Assembly: GCF_028649535.1 (NCBI RefSeq)
Contig: NZ_JAQSJE010000001.1
Coordinates: forward strand, 288,734 to 352,733
Direction: 5' to 3'
Length of the DNA: 64,000 bases
Origin: Mannheimia cairinae
GTDB lineage: Bacteria; Pseudomonadota; Gammaproteobacteria; Enterobacterales; Pasteurellaceae
Shown: positions 28,462 through 37,042 of the stretch, piece after piece
How the letters are laid out: each line of letters starts with the position of its first letter
How positions within the stretch are numbered: position 1 is the stretch's first letter
Program-made: the position numbers and the translations under genes
The notes under the pieces: model-generated
Told to the model about the DNA's origin: nothing
The model's database searches: none
The model's input: only the letters and a program-made list of their open reading frames with translations

Positions 28462-29361
28462 TTATTTTTTATAACTACAAATCAACACACCTACCGTAAT
28501 TAAAATAGCACTGATAATGTGGAAAGATTGTACCGGTTCATTTAAAAGAAGAATGCTAAACAGTGCGGCAAACAAAGGGGTAAAGTTGGTCATTACCGAG
28601 CCTTTTGCAGAGCCGACAATCGCAATACCGAAATTCCAAAAAGCATAAGAAAGAATAGAAGGGCCAATAACCAAATAGCCTACTCCACTCCATTGTAAAG
28701 CGGTCAAATTTGCTAAAATATTTGCAGATTCAGTAAAAAGTTCATAAATAAAAAAAGGGGTTAGCGTAATAACTGCCAAACCGACTAAGGTGGTTAAAAA
28801 AACCGTATTACTAATACCTATTGGGCGTAGCCGAATCACACAACAATAAACCGCCCAACTTACCGTTGAGGCAATCGCCCATAAATCGCCTTGATTAACC
28901 GAAATATGTGCTAATCGAAACATATCCCCCTGTGTTAATAACCAAAACACACCGACTAAACTAATAATTGCCCCGGTTAAAATAATCGGGCGAATTTTTT
29001 CTTTAAAGGCAAGGCGATTTAAGAACAGAACTAGCACCGGCACAACAGCTAAATAAAGGCTGGCATTTAAAGCGGTTGTAGTTTTTAGCCCCTGATAAAG
29101 GGTTGCTGGGAATAAAATCACACCCAAAAGACCCAAAACCCACATTATACCTAATGCGGGTTTAAGCTGATTTATCGCTCGTAAAGTCGGACGATAAAAT
29201 AATATCGCTAAAATTAAAAAGGCAGGCAACCAACGCAGATAAGTTAATGTAATAGGCGGAACAGTTGTACTTAATACTTTGCCTAATACAAAATTACCGC
29301 CCCAAAATAGGGTTGCAATAATTAAGCTGAGATAACCTAACTTTACTGAGGCTCGACTCAT
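28462..29361 (-). CDS. EamA/DMT-family metabolite exporter
   Basis: A 299-aa protein with ten predicted helices arranged as two EamA repeats, for example GGNFVLGKVLSTTVPPITLTYLRW in the first and the closing IISAILITVGVLICSYKK. Such proteins export amino acids or other small metabolites; the substrate is not identifiable. Its ATG overlaps the folB stop (ATGA), and cdd starts 15 bases after its stop, so the three genes are one operon. Confidence 0.82.
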   Translation of the reverse strand: MSRASVKLGYLSLIIATLFWGGNFVLGKVLSTTVPPITLTYLRWLPAFLILAILFYRPTLRAINQLKPALGIMWVLGLLGVILFPATLYQGLKTTTALNASLYLAVVPVLVLFLNRLAFKEKIRPIILTGAIISLVGVFWLLTQGDMFRLAHISVNQGDLWAIASTVSWAVYCCVIRLRPIGISNTVFLTTLVGLAVITLTPFFIYELFTESANILANLTALQWSGVGYLVIGPSILSYAFWNFGIAIVGSAKGSVMTNFTPLFAALFSILLLNEPVQSFHIISAILITVGVLICSYKK

Positions 29362-29714
29362 AGCTCTCCTCTTTCTACAATTACCCCTACGCTACTGGCT
29401 TGAGCCACCGCTTTCGGTTTGTGTAGTTCAATTCTAAGCCAAGTGAGTTGATACTCTTTTTGTAATAAATCAGCAACTTGATGAGCGACGGTTTCGACTA
29501 ATTTAAAGGGGGTGGATTCCACAAAATGTAATATTTTTTCAGACACTTCGGCATAATTCAAACAAAATTGCACATCATCATTTTTCACTGCTGCCGTAAA
29601 ATCCCACGCCATATCAATATTAAAAACCAAACGTTGTTTAATCGTATGCTCCCAATCATAAGCTCCAATAGAGGCAAATGCGGTTAGTTCACGAATAAAA
29701 ACTTTATCACTCAT
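29358..29714 (-). CDS. folB: Dihydroneopterin aldolase
   Basis: FolB converts 7,8-dihydroneopterin to 6-hydroxymethyl-dihydropterin and glycolaldehyde in folate synthesis. The 118-aa length is normal. The N-terminal VFIRELTAFASIGAYDWEHTIKQRLVFNIDM has the conserved catalytic region with the essential glutamate, and ETVAHQVADLL and LHKPKAV follow. It overlaps the next gene by 4 bases and is divergent from plsY. Confidence 0.94.
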   Translation of the reverse strand: MSDKVFIRELTAFASIGAYDWEHTIKQRLVFNIDMAWDFTAAVKNDDVQFCLNYAEVSEKILHFVESTPFKLVETVAHQVADLLQKEYQLTWLRIELHKPKAVAQASSVGVIVERGEL

Positions 29715-29784
29715 TTTTCATCCTGTTTTATTTTTGAGAATTTCTGTAAAATATAGCACAAGATAAATTTAATCAGGAAAATTT

Positions 29785-30387
29785 ATGAATATAATTCCCT
29801 ATTTATTGATCTTAGTCGCCTATTTATTAGGGGCTATTTCAAGTGCGATTATTTTCTGTAAGCTAGCGGGCTTGCCAGATCCAAGAGAGGTTGGCTCACA
29901 CAACGCAGGAGCAACAAATGTATTACGCATTGGCGGAAAAAGCTCGGCATTAGGCGTGTTGTTATTTGATATTCTAAAAGGGACATTACCTGTTGCGATT
30001 GGCATTTATTTAACGCTACCGCCTTCCCAGCTTGGCTTTATTGCTTTAGCAGTTTGCCTTGGGCATATTTTCCCGATTTTCTTTCAATTTAGAGGGGGAA
30101 AAGGTGTTGCAACAGCCTTTGGTGCTATTGCTCCGCTTAGTTTTATAGTCGCAGGTGGGGCATTTGGTACTTGGCTAGTTATCTTTTTAATCTTTGGCTA
30201 CTCTTCTTTAAGTGCGGTAATGACAGCATTGCTCGTTCCCTTTTATATATGGTGGTTTGAACCGCAATTTACTTTTCCTGTTGCGTTAGTTTGCTGTTTA
30301 TTAGTCTATCGCCACCACGATAACATTCAACGTTTATGGCGAGGGCAAGAAGATAAAATTTGGAATAAATTCAAAAAGAAAGCATAA
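29785..30387 (+). CDS. plsY: Glycerol-3-phosphate acyltransferase PlsY
   Basis: PlsY transfers the acyl group from acyl-phosphate to glycerol-3-phosphate, making lysophosphatidic acid in the inner membrane. The 200-aa protein has about five helices and all three conserved motifs: [22 protein letters not shown] and the C-terminal [19 protein letters not shown]. It is divergent from folB, the same neighbour as in E. coli (ygiH-folB). Confidence 0.95.
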   Translation: MNIIPYLLILVAYLLGAISSAIIFCKLAGLPDPREVGSHNAGATNVLRIGGKSSALGVLLFDILKGTLPVAIGIYLTLPPSQLGFIALAVCLGHIFPIFFQFRGGKGVATAFGAIAPLSFIVAGGAFGTWLVIFLIFGYSSLSAVMTALLVPFYIWWFEPQFTFPVALVCCLLVYRHHDNIQRLWRGQEDKIWNKFKKKA

Positions 30388-30427
30388 AAATAGGCATAGT
30401 GAAAATTCATCACTATGCCTTTATTTT
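30388..30427. terminator. Bidirectional terminator between plsY and parE
   Basis: AGGCATAGTG (30392-30401) pairs perfectly with CACTATGCCT (30411-30420) around a 9-base loop. A-rich and T-rich flanks serve both convergent genes. Confidence 0.82.
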
Positions 30428-32342
30428 ATACGGCTAAATCAGCTTCATCGCCTCGGTTTTGCAACCACTGTTTGCGATCTTCTGCCCGTTTTTTACCAAG
30501 TAGCATATCCATAATTTCAAAGGTGCTGACTTCATCCTCTTTTTCTGTATCTACACTTTCATCGAACGTTAATTGCACCAAACGGCGAGTACTCGGATCC
30601 ATTGTCGTTTCTCGTAACTGGCTTGGGTTCATTTCACCCAATCCTTTAAAACGCTGCACATTCGGCTTGCCTTTTTTCTTCGCCAAACGTGCTAAAATCG
30701 CCTCTTTTTCTGCTTCGTCTAAAGCATAATGAACTTCGTCTTTACCAATATCTATACGATACAACGGCGGCATAGCCACATAAACGTGCCCGTTTTGCAC
30801 TAATTTCGGGAAATGACGTAAGAATAAGGCACACAATAGCGTTGCAATATGCAAGCCGTCTGAATCCGCATCGGCAAGAATACAAACTTTGCCGTAGCGT
30901 AATTCATCTAATCTATCGCTATCAGGATCGATGCCTAACGCTACTGCAATATCGTGCACCTCTTGTGAGGCTAACACTTGATCCGATGAAACTTCCCAAG
31001 TGTTTAAGATTTTACCTCGCAATGGCAAAATCGCTTGATATTCCTTATCACGAGCCTGTTTTGCTGAACCGCCGGCAGAATCCCCTTCTACTAAGAAAAG
31101 CTCGGTACGGCTTAAATCTTGAGCGGTACAATCAGCTAATTTCCCTGGTAATGCAGGGCCACTTACTAATTTTTTACGCACTACTTTTTTCGCTGCACGT
31201 AAACGGCTTTGGGCAGAACTAATTGCCATTTCGGCAATCAATTTACCAGTTTGCACATTTTGGTTTAGCCATAAACTGAAAGAATCTTTTAAGGTGTTAT
31301 CCACATAACTTGACGCTTGGCGAGAAGATAACCGCTCTTTAGTTTGCCCAGCAAACTGCGGTTCTTGAATTTTTAACGAAAGCACGTAAGCACAACGGTT
31401 CCAAACATCATCGGCTGTTAGTTTTACCCCTTTCGGTAACAGGTTGTGAATTTCACAAAATTCCACCATTGCCTTTAATAAACCGTTACGCAAACCATTT
31501 ACGTGTGTGCCACCTTGTGAGGTCGGAATTAAGTTTACATAGCTTTCCGCTACTAATTCACCGCCTTCCGGCAACCAGGTTAAAGCCCAACTTACCGCCT
31601 CGGTTTCAGAAACAGCATCGCCGATAAATGGTGGGTTTGGTACTGTTTCATAACCGCTTAATGCCTCGGTTAAATAATCGGATAAGCCGTCTTCGTAATA
31701 CCAAGTTTCTTCTGTGTTGTTGATTTTATCAATGAAATTGATGGTGAGTTTTGGGCAAAGCACCGCTTTTGCACGCAATAAATGGCGTAAACGGCTAACC
31801 GAAAAACGAGCGGAATCAAAATATTTTGCATTCGGGTAGAAGCGAACCGTTGTTCCAGTTTGCTTTTTCGGGCAAGAACCAATTACTGTCAGTTCTTCTA
31901 CTTTTGCCCCATTTTCAAAAGCAATGGTATAAACCTGCCCGCCACGTTTAATCTGAATTTCAACTCTTTCAGAAAGAGCATTTACCACTGAGATCCCCAC
32001 CCCGTGTAAACCACCCGAAAAGGTATAGTTTTTATTCGAGAATTTACCGCCGGCGTGCAGTTTGGTTAAAATCAGCTCAACACCTGAAATTTTCTCGGTG
32101 GAGTGAATATCAACAGGCATTCCTCGCCCGTTATCAATCACTTCTAATGAATTATCGGTGTGAAGAATAACATCAATTTTATCCGCATAACCTGATAACG
32201 CCTCATCGACACTGTTATCAATAACCTCTTGCCCTAAATGGTTAGGACGCGTGGTATCAGTGTACATTCCCGGGCGAAGTTGCACAGGCTCAAGATCTTT
32301 TAGAACGGTAATTTCATCCGCCCCATAGCGTTTTTCAGACAT
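30426..32342 (-). CDS. parE: DNA topoisomerase IV subunit B
   Basis: ParE is the ATPase subunit of topoisomerase IV, which decatenates daughter chromosomes. The 638-aa protein has the GHKL ATP-binding motif EVIDNSVDEA near residue 40, GRGMPVD and LHGVGISVVNALS, and the C-terminal TOPRIM motif LVEGDSAGGSA with the later DADSDG. The length is typical (E. coli 630). No parC lies in this window. An accessory-looking region follows upstream of its start. Confidence 0.97.
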   Translation of the reverse strand: MSEKRYGADEITVLKDLEPVQLRPGMYTDTTRPNHLGQEVIDNSVDEALSGYADKIDVILHTDNSLEVIDNGRGMPVDIHSTEKISGVELILTKLHAGGKFSNKNYTFSGGLHGVGISVVNALSERVEIQIKRGGQVYTIAFENGAKVEELTVIGSCPKKQTGTTVRFYPNAKYFDSARFSVSRLRHLLRAKAVLCPKLTINFIDKINNTEETWYYEDGLSDYLTEALSGYETVPNPPFIGDAVSETEAVSWALTWLPEGGELVAESYVNLIPTSQGGTHVNGLRNGLLKAMVEFCEIHNLLPKGVKLTADDVWNRCAYVLSLKIQEPQFAGQTKERLSSRQASSYVDNTLKDSFSLWLNQNVQTGKLIAEMAISSAQSRLRAAKKVVRKKLVSGPALPGKLADCTAQDLSRTELFLVEGDSAGGSAKQARDKEYQAILPLRGKILNTWEVSSDQVLASQEVHDIAVALGIDPDSDRLDELRYGKVCILADADSDGLHIATLLCALFLRHFPKLVQNGHVYVAMPPLYRIDIGKDEVHYALDEAEKEAILARLAKKKGKPNVQRFKGLGEMNPSQLRETTMDPSTRRLVQLTFDESVDTEKEDEVSTFEIMDMLLGKKRAEDRKQWLQNRGDEADLAV

Positions 32343-32656
32343 TATTCTTTCTCTTAGGCTTTAAAAACAAAATAAGGCTGAATTTTAAGGAAATTCAACC
32401 CGTTTTGCAAAGTTTTGTGGAAAAAGAACCGCTTGTTATCTTACTTCTTCTGAACAATCGCCCCCTTCCCTGCCTTACGGCAGTACTTCCCCCATAGGGG
32501 GAAGAAAAAGAATAACCGCTTCACTCGGTTAAAAGATAGATAAATTTTCTCCCTTCTTTTCTTCCTTCTAAGGGGGAAGGAATAGTTGTTTCAATCGGTT
32601 AAAATACAGACCGATTTTCTTCCCCCTATGGGGGAAGTACCGCCAAAGGTGGGGTA
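32343..32656. repeat. Noncoding repeat region between parE and the WYL regulator gene
   Basis: This 318-base gap holds two opposed copies of one unit. GTACTTCCCCCATAGGGG opens the first at 32483-32508, and its reverse complement lies at 32615-32640. Each copy is itself a near-palindrome (CTTCCCC/GGGGAAG), and similarity extends outward into C-rich and G-rich flanks (about 32461 and 32656). Between them CGGTTAAAA occurs twice (near 32524 and 32596). Uptake-signal cores occur near 32430 and 32515. No gene is seen. Confidence 0.6.
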
Positions 32657-32660
32657 GGGG

Positions 32661-33647
32661 CTACTCTACTGGCTCTCGCTCAATATCCCAAATATCTTCT
32701 CCAAATTTTAAAATCCACCATTCCAACATATCATTTTCAGAAACTGTTGCTTGAAAACGGTAATGTTCATCGCTTTCTTCTAAAATTTTTTGGTCTTTGG
32801 AAATCGGTGTTTCGGTTAAATGAAAACCAGCCCATTTTGTAATAGAAAAAGTGAGACGAATTTTGCGAATATCTTGGTAACTTGCAAAGCCTAAATGCCC
32901 TTCTTCTTGATAAGTTTGTAAATTAAAATCTTTCGGGCGTTCAAAGCTAAAGGTAGAAATTTCAGCTTTACGAATTCGGTGCATTGCCAGCATTCGGGTA
33001 TCGCTAAAGCCATCAAAACGGCAAATTAAGTAAATACTCGCACCTTGCTGAGCAATCGCCAAAGGCATAATAGTAGCTGGGTATTTTTTACCACTCGGAT
33101 TTTGGTATTCAATCTTCAGCAATTTATTTTGGTACAGGGCTTGGCTAACGGCTGAAAAAATCTCCTCTTTCACTTTCGCTGGAATTAACGGCAAACTTGT
33201 AGGCGTTACGCAAACTTTGTCGAGCCATTGGTGTGTCGGTTTTTCTTTGCCATTTTGAGATGTTCCAGAAACCATTCGATCCGCTTGGTCAAAAAATGGT
33301 TTCATTGAGGACATAATATTTGTCGGCAACAGATATTTAAGTTGTTGTTCCGCAAGTTTTAGTAATAGCGATTGTTGTTCATTTAAAACCGGTAAAGCGA
33401 ACCCTACTGAACGCTCTTTCCAATAATAGGTATAAGGCTTGCTGTCATCGTTACACTCTAAATCATCAAAATGTTGGCAGAGCGTTTGTAAGGTTCGCTG
33501 AATACTGCGTAAATCTCGATTAAAGCCTGATTCTGTCAGCTTTTTGTGAATGGTTCTTGCCTCTATACGATCCGGCAGTTTAGGAATCATTCTCAAAATT
33601 TCTAACTGTAAAAGGGTTGCATCAATATCTTTCGGTCGATTTGCCAT
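32661..33647 (-). CDS. WYL-domain transcriptional regulator
   Basis: A 328-aa protein. Residues 1-80 form a winged helix (LQLEILRMIPKLPDRIEARTIHKKL, then NRDLRSIQRTLQTL as recognition helix). The WYL domain lies at about 170-245, and a WCX-like C-terminal domain follows, ending DMLEWWILKFGEDIWDIE. WYL regulators such as BrxR and CapW repress phage-defence operons and release DNA on binding a ligand. It is last in a minus-strand set with a nuclease. A good Shine-Dalgarno (GGAGGA) precedes the ATG, and an 83-base gap separates it from the upstream gene. Confidence 0.85.
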   Translation of the reverse strand: MANRPKDIDATLLQLEILRMIPKLPDRIEARTIHKKLTESGFNRDLRSIQRTLQTLCQHFDDLECNDDSKPYTYYWKERSVGFALPVLNEQQSLLLKLAEQQLKYLLPTNIMSSMKPFFDQADRMVSGTSQNGKEKPTHQWLDKVCVTPTSLPLIPAKVKEEIFSAVSQALYQNKLLKIEYQNPSGKKYPATIMPLAIAQQGASIYLICRFDGFSDTRMLAMHRIRKAEISTFSFERPKDFNLQTYQEEGHLGFASYQDIRKIRLTFSITKWAGFHLTETPISKDQKILEESDEHYRFQATVSENDMLEWWILKFGEDIWDIEREPVE

Positions 33648-33730
33648 AGTTCCTCCAAGCTTTAATTTGGCAAAATTATAGCAAGATCAAGCGGTTAAAT
33701 TGAGTGATTTTTTTGCAAATTATATCGCTA

Positions 33731-34357
33731 TTATTCTTTGTAATTTTTGGCTTCTTCCATGATCTTTTCAAAATAAGGATGTGCTTTTAAGAGAGTGCCA
33801 CAAGCCTCATAAATAGGTTCCATTGCATCTTCTAGGTCATTTTCATAACATTCAATTACCTTTTGAATATCCAAAGGTTGAATAGGCAGATACCATCGCC
33901 CTTCTTTTTCATCAAATTTAAAGCCAGTTTGTTGGATTTCAAGGAATTTTTCATTCATATTTCGACAAAAATTTTTCCATTTTCCCCTAGTAAACTTAAA
34001 TTGTTCATTACCCCAATGTCCATAAAAGATAAAATTCATTTGACCACCATTAATATTAAATAAGTTTGAAATCCATTGATGGTTATTCTCTTTTATTTCA
34101 CCCAAGTGATATCGTCCGATACTATTTCTATAATTCAACCCTTTGTCTAATTTATCTGTCATCCAATTTTTGGGGCAAAATCCTGTATGATTTTCATAAA
34201 AATCGAAAATACCATCCCAATCTTGCAATTCATCTTTTATAATATTATCAAGAGTGTTGAATAATGATGGGGCTAACTCATCGTAAAGAAAACTTTCCAT
34301 TTCTTCAATCATTGGTAAATTTTCTAAAATTAATTTAACAGCTTGTGTTTTGCTCAT
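33731..34357 (-). CDS. Protein of unknown function paired with a PD-(D/E)XK nuclease
   Basis: A 208-aa soluble, acidic protein that I do not recognise with certainty. It begins with a helical stretch (MIEEMESFLYDELAPSLFNTLDNII), has a beta-rich middle (NNHQWISNLFNINGGQMNFIFYGHWGNEQFKF) and ends in helices. It starts 15 bases after the nuclease gene with AAGGA as ribosome site, so the two are one operon. It may be the equivalent of the C-terminal part of longer single-chain nucleases of this family, or a separate partner such as an immunity protein. Base composition is AT-rich compared with the flanking housekeeping genes. Confidence 0.6.
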   Translation of the reverse strand: MSKTQAVKLILENLPMIEEMESFLYDELAPSLFNTLDNIIKDELQDWDGIFDFYENHTGFCPKNWMTDKLDKGLNYRNSIGRYHLGEIKENNHQWISNLFNINGGQMNFIFYGHWGNEQFKFTRGKWKNFCRNMNEKFLEIQQTGFKFDEKEGRWYLPIQPLDIQKVIECYENDLEDAMEPIYEACGTLLKAHPYFEKIMEEAKNYKE

Positions 34358-34372
34358 TTTCTTTTCCTTAGG

Positions 34373-35080
34373 CTAAAAAGCCAAAATATGATAAACAAAT
34401 TGTTCCGCTAACCAAATAGCTCGATTATTTGGGTTCTCTTCCAATGCTTTTTTAGTAAATTTCTGCCAGTGATTTGCCAGCTCCCCCCAAGATAGTCCAC
34501 AAAATTCAGGTTTATTACTATAAAATTCAGGTAAAATACCATCTCTCGTTAAATAAATAATGCCAAAAGGTCTTCCTTTAGATTTTGCTTTTGCTGTTTC
34601 ATAATAACGTTCTAGTTGTTTTTCTCCTTCAAATGCATCAATCTTTACTTCAATAAATAGCAAAAAATTATCTGCATCAATTTCAATATCAACGCGCTCA
34701 GTTTGTTCTCCTAATGGACAGCATTCTTCTATTGCCCAATAATTTCCAATAGAAATAGAACACCACGGTTCAGGTAGACATTTTAAAAATTCACTTAGAA
34801 ATAAATCTTTTTGACCATGTTTTGCGTACCTATCTAAAAACCACCTTAGTGTTTTACTATTACGCACTTCATTTCGTCCTAAGTTAGCAGCCTCCCAAAC
34901 ATTCAGCATTAGCCCATTCTGCATTTGTATTTCTTTTTCTTGATAAATAGGTTGATAATTATCAAAAAATTTTTCCATTGCCGTAGAACTGGGAATAACA
35001 ATGTTTTTTGTGTTAGTTTCTTTTTCTAGAGATACATTTCTCCAATTTTTAAAAAATGCATCTAACATCTTAATTTCCAT
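34373..35080 (-). CDS. PD-(D/E)XK nuclease family protein (PDDEXK_4 type)
   Basis: A 235-aa protein with the layout of the PDDEXK_4 family. NEVRNSKTLRWFLDRYAKHGQKDLFLSEFL gives the leading glutamate and the family's HG-x-x-FL pattern. RVDIEIDADNFLLFIEVKI supplies D and E-x-K of the catalytic core, and QLERYYE follows as the usual Q-containing helix. All core residues are present, so it should be active on DNA. GGAGG precedes the ATG. Many members are solitary accessory genes of unknown role; a defence role is inference from the WYL neighbour. Confidence 0.78.
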   Translation of the reverse strand: MEIKMLDAFFKNWRNVSLEKETNTKNIVIPSSTAMEKFFDNYQPIYQEKEIQMQNGLMLNVWEAANLGRNEVRNSKTLRWFLDRYAKHGQKDLFLSEFLKCLPEPWCSISIGNYWAIEECCPLGEQTERVDIEIDADNFLLFIEVKIDAFEGEKQLERYYETAKAKSKGRPFGIIYLTRDGILPEFYSNKPEFCGLSWGELANHWQKFTKKALEENPNNRAIWLAEQFVYHILAF

Positions 35081-35172
35081 TTTTCCTCCTTGGATTATAA
35101 ATTATTACTATACTGACTTATTCCCAATATGAGTTAATACATTCTATATCTTAGCAAAAGTAATTTTTCAAA

Positions 35173-35643
35173 TTACTTGCCCAAGAATATAAACAACTTT
35201 AAGCAACCTAAAAGATGTTCAAAAAAATTTATTCCAAAAATAATACCGCCATCTTCTGAAGTAAAACCATCCAACATTTTAGTTATATAATAGATATTAT
35301 CTAATTGTATATCGTTTCCTGATTCAATAACACACAAGATATCTTGTGTAGGTTTAATATATTTAGCAACTTTATCTATTTTTTGATTAAAGTCATTGTT
35401 ATCTTTCCAATGATCAATCTCAACAAGAATAAATTCTAATTCTTTATTTTTTATAAAATATCTAATATCTACGATATCAATATTGATAGAGTCATTTAAA
35501 GAAACACTAGTAAGAATAAATTGATTTAGAACCTCTCCTATTTGGTCAGAAGATAAATTTTCAATTATCAAATTCTCTCCTTTAAAATCCATTTTTACTG
35601 CTGTTTTTAAATTATCAGAAAAAACTTGTATTATTTCATTCAT
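35173..35643 (-). CDS. Small protein resembling the C-terminal subdomain of FtsZ
   Basis: A 156-aa acidic protein, first gene of the minus-strand set, with GAGGAG before the ATG. Residues about 50-140 follow the pattern of the FtsZ/tubulin C-terminal subdomain: INIDIVDIRYFIKNKELEFILVEI, a helix (NQKIDKVAKYI), a strand ILCVIESGNDIQLDNIYYITKML and finally DGGIIFGINFFE. No GTPase domain or tubulin signature GGGTGTG is present. The similarity was judged by eye, so the fold is tentative and the function unknown. The gene is very AT-rich. Confidence 0.5.
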   Translation of the reverse strand: MNEIIQVFSDNLKTAVKMDFKGENLIIENLSSDQIGEVLNQFILTSVSLNDSINIDIVDIRYFIKNKELEFILVEIDHWKDNNDFNQKIDKVAKYIKPTQDILCVIESGNDIQLDNIYYITKMLDGFTSEDGGIIFGINFFEHLLGCLKLFIFLGK

Positions 35644-35798
35644 AACGACTCCTCATAGGTAAATAAACCTTATTTTACATATTGATATGTTATTTTGTGT
35701 CGCAACAAATCATCTTTTGCAAAAAATTCTACAAATCTAACCACTTGCGGTATAATCACGCCCTATTTTGAAAGCAGAAATTGATGAAAGGACAGAAT

Positions 35799-36897
35799 AT
35801 GTTTGAATTAAATCCAATTAAAAACCAACTTGCCGATCTTGCCGAGCGTACGGTAGTGATTAGGGGGTATCTTTGACTTTGAACATAAAGTCGAACGCTT
35901 AGAAGAAGTTAATGCCGAGTTAGAACAGCCAGATGTTTGGAATAAGCCGGAAAAAGCACAAGCATTGGGTAAAGAACGCTCAATGTTAGAGCAAATTGTA
36001 AATACCATTAAAGCCTTAGAACAAGGCATCGAAGATGTGGAAGGCTTAATTGAACTCGCAGTTGAAGCAGAAGATGTAGATACTTTTAACGAGGCTCAAG
36101 CGGAAGCCGATGAATTAGAAAAAAAACTGGCTGATTTGGAATTTAAACGTATGTTTAGTGGCCCGCACGATAGTGCTGATTGCTACTTAGATTTACAAGC
36201 AGGCTCAGGCGGTACTGAGGCTCAAGATTGGACAGAAATGTTGCTGAGAATGTATTTGCGTTGGGCTGAAAATAAAGGCTTTAAAGCGGAATTGATGGAG
36301 GCATCAGACGGGGACGTAGCAGGTATTAAATCGGCAACGGTGAAAATTTCGGGCAATTATGCTTACGGTTGGTTTAGAACCGAAACGGGTATCCACCGCC
36401 TTGTGCGTAAAAGCCCGTTTGATGCCAATAACGGCAGACATACCTCGTTCTCTGCCGCTTTCGTTTACCCTGAGGTTGATGATGATATTGATATCGAGAT
36501 CAACCCTGCCGACTTGCGTATTGATGTGTACCGTGCCTCTGGGGCTGGTGGTCAGCACGTGAATAAAACCGAATCTGCGGTGCGTATTACCCATATGCCA
36601 AGCGGTATTGTGGTGCAATGTCAGAATGGTAGGTCTCAACATCAGAATAAAGATCAGGCAATGAAACAGCTTAAAGCAAAACTTTACGAGCTGGAAATGA
36701 GCAAGAAAAATGCCGAAAAACAAGCAATGGAAGATAATAAATCCGATATTGGTTGGGGTAGCCAAATCCGTTCTTATGTGTTGGACGACTCTCGTATTAA
36801 AGACCATCGCACAGGTGTGGAACATCGTACCACTCAACAGGTGCTAGACGGTGATTTAGACAAATTTGTGGAAGCAAGTTTGAAAGCAGGTTTGTAA
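35799..36897 (+). CDS. prfB: Peptide chain release factor 2, with programmed +1 frameshift
   Basis: RF2 ends translation at UAA and UGA. A short frame from the ATG at 35799 encodes [10 protein letters not shown] and on to Leu25, then meets TGA (35874-35876). A +1 shift at CTT-TGA-C continues in the frame starting GAC at 35875, giving 365 aa in total, equal to E. coli RF2. The GGQ catalytic motif ([10 protein letters not shown]) and the region of the SPF stop-codon motif ([11 protein letters not shown]) are intact. ORF callers will wrongly start it at 35965. RF2 controls its own level through this site. Confidence 0.97.
35862..35877 (+). promoter_or_regulatory. prfB autoregulatory +1 frameshift site
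   Basis: AGGGGGTATCTTTGAC at 35862-35877 is identical to the E. coli prfB signal. An internal Shine-Dalgarno AGGGGG lies 3 bases before the slippery CTT, which is followed by the poor stop context TGA-C. When RF2 is scarce the ribosome slips forward one base. Confidence 0.97.
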
Positions 36898-36901
36898 ATT
36901 A

Positions 36902-36954
36902 CTAGCACGGCAAAGCCGTACTAGGTTAAGCATTATTCAGTCCCTTCGGGACTG
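36902..36954. repeat. Two adjacent hairpins after prfB
   Basis: CTAGCACGGC (36902-36911) pairs with GCCGTACTAG (36915-36924), one mismatch, loop of 3. CAGTCCC (36938-36944) pairs with GGGACTG (36948-36954), loop TTC. AAGCA/TGCTT arms just outside the second hairpin extend it. Neither has a T tract. They could terminate prfB or be dispersed repeats. Confidence 0.5.
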
Positions 36955-37042
36955 GATATTCTGCTTATGCACTAAGAAAAAATATGCCTATTTTAAACTC
37001 AACATATCCATAGCTTTAAGTAAGCATTTATTAGGTATTGAT

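Noticed and set aside
30415-30729. 104-aa plus-strand open frame
   Set aside because: It is antisense to the C-terminus of parE and starts inside the plsY/parE terminator.
35173-35643. Full-length FtsZ homologue or pseudogene
   Set aside because: There is no trace of the GTPase domain upstream, and the gene has its own start and ribosome site.
36304-36837. 177-aa minus-strand open frame
   Set aside because: It lies wholly antisense to prfB, whose protein is strongly conserved; the antisense translation resembles no known family and is a codon-bias shadow.
36902-36954. tRNA or small RNA gene after prfB
   Set aside because: There are two simple hairpins only; no cloverleaf, no promoter and no T tract.
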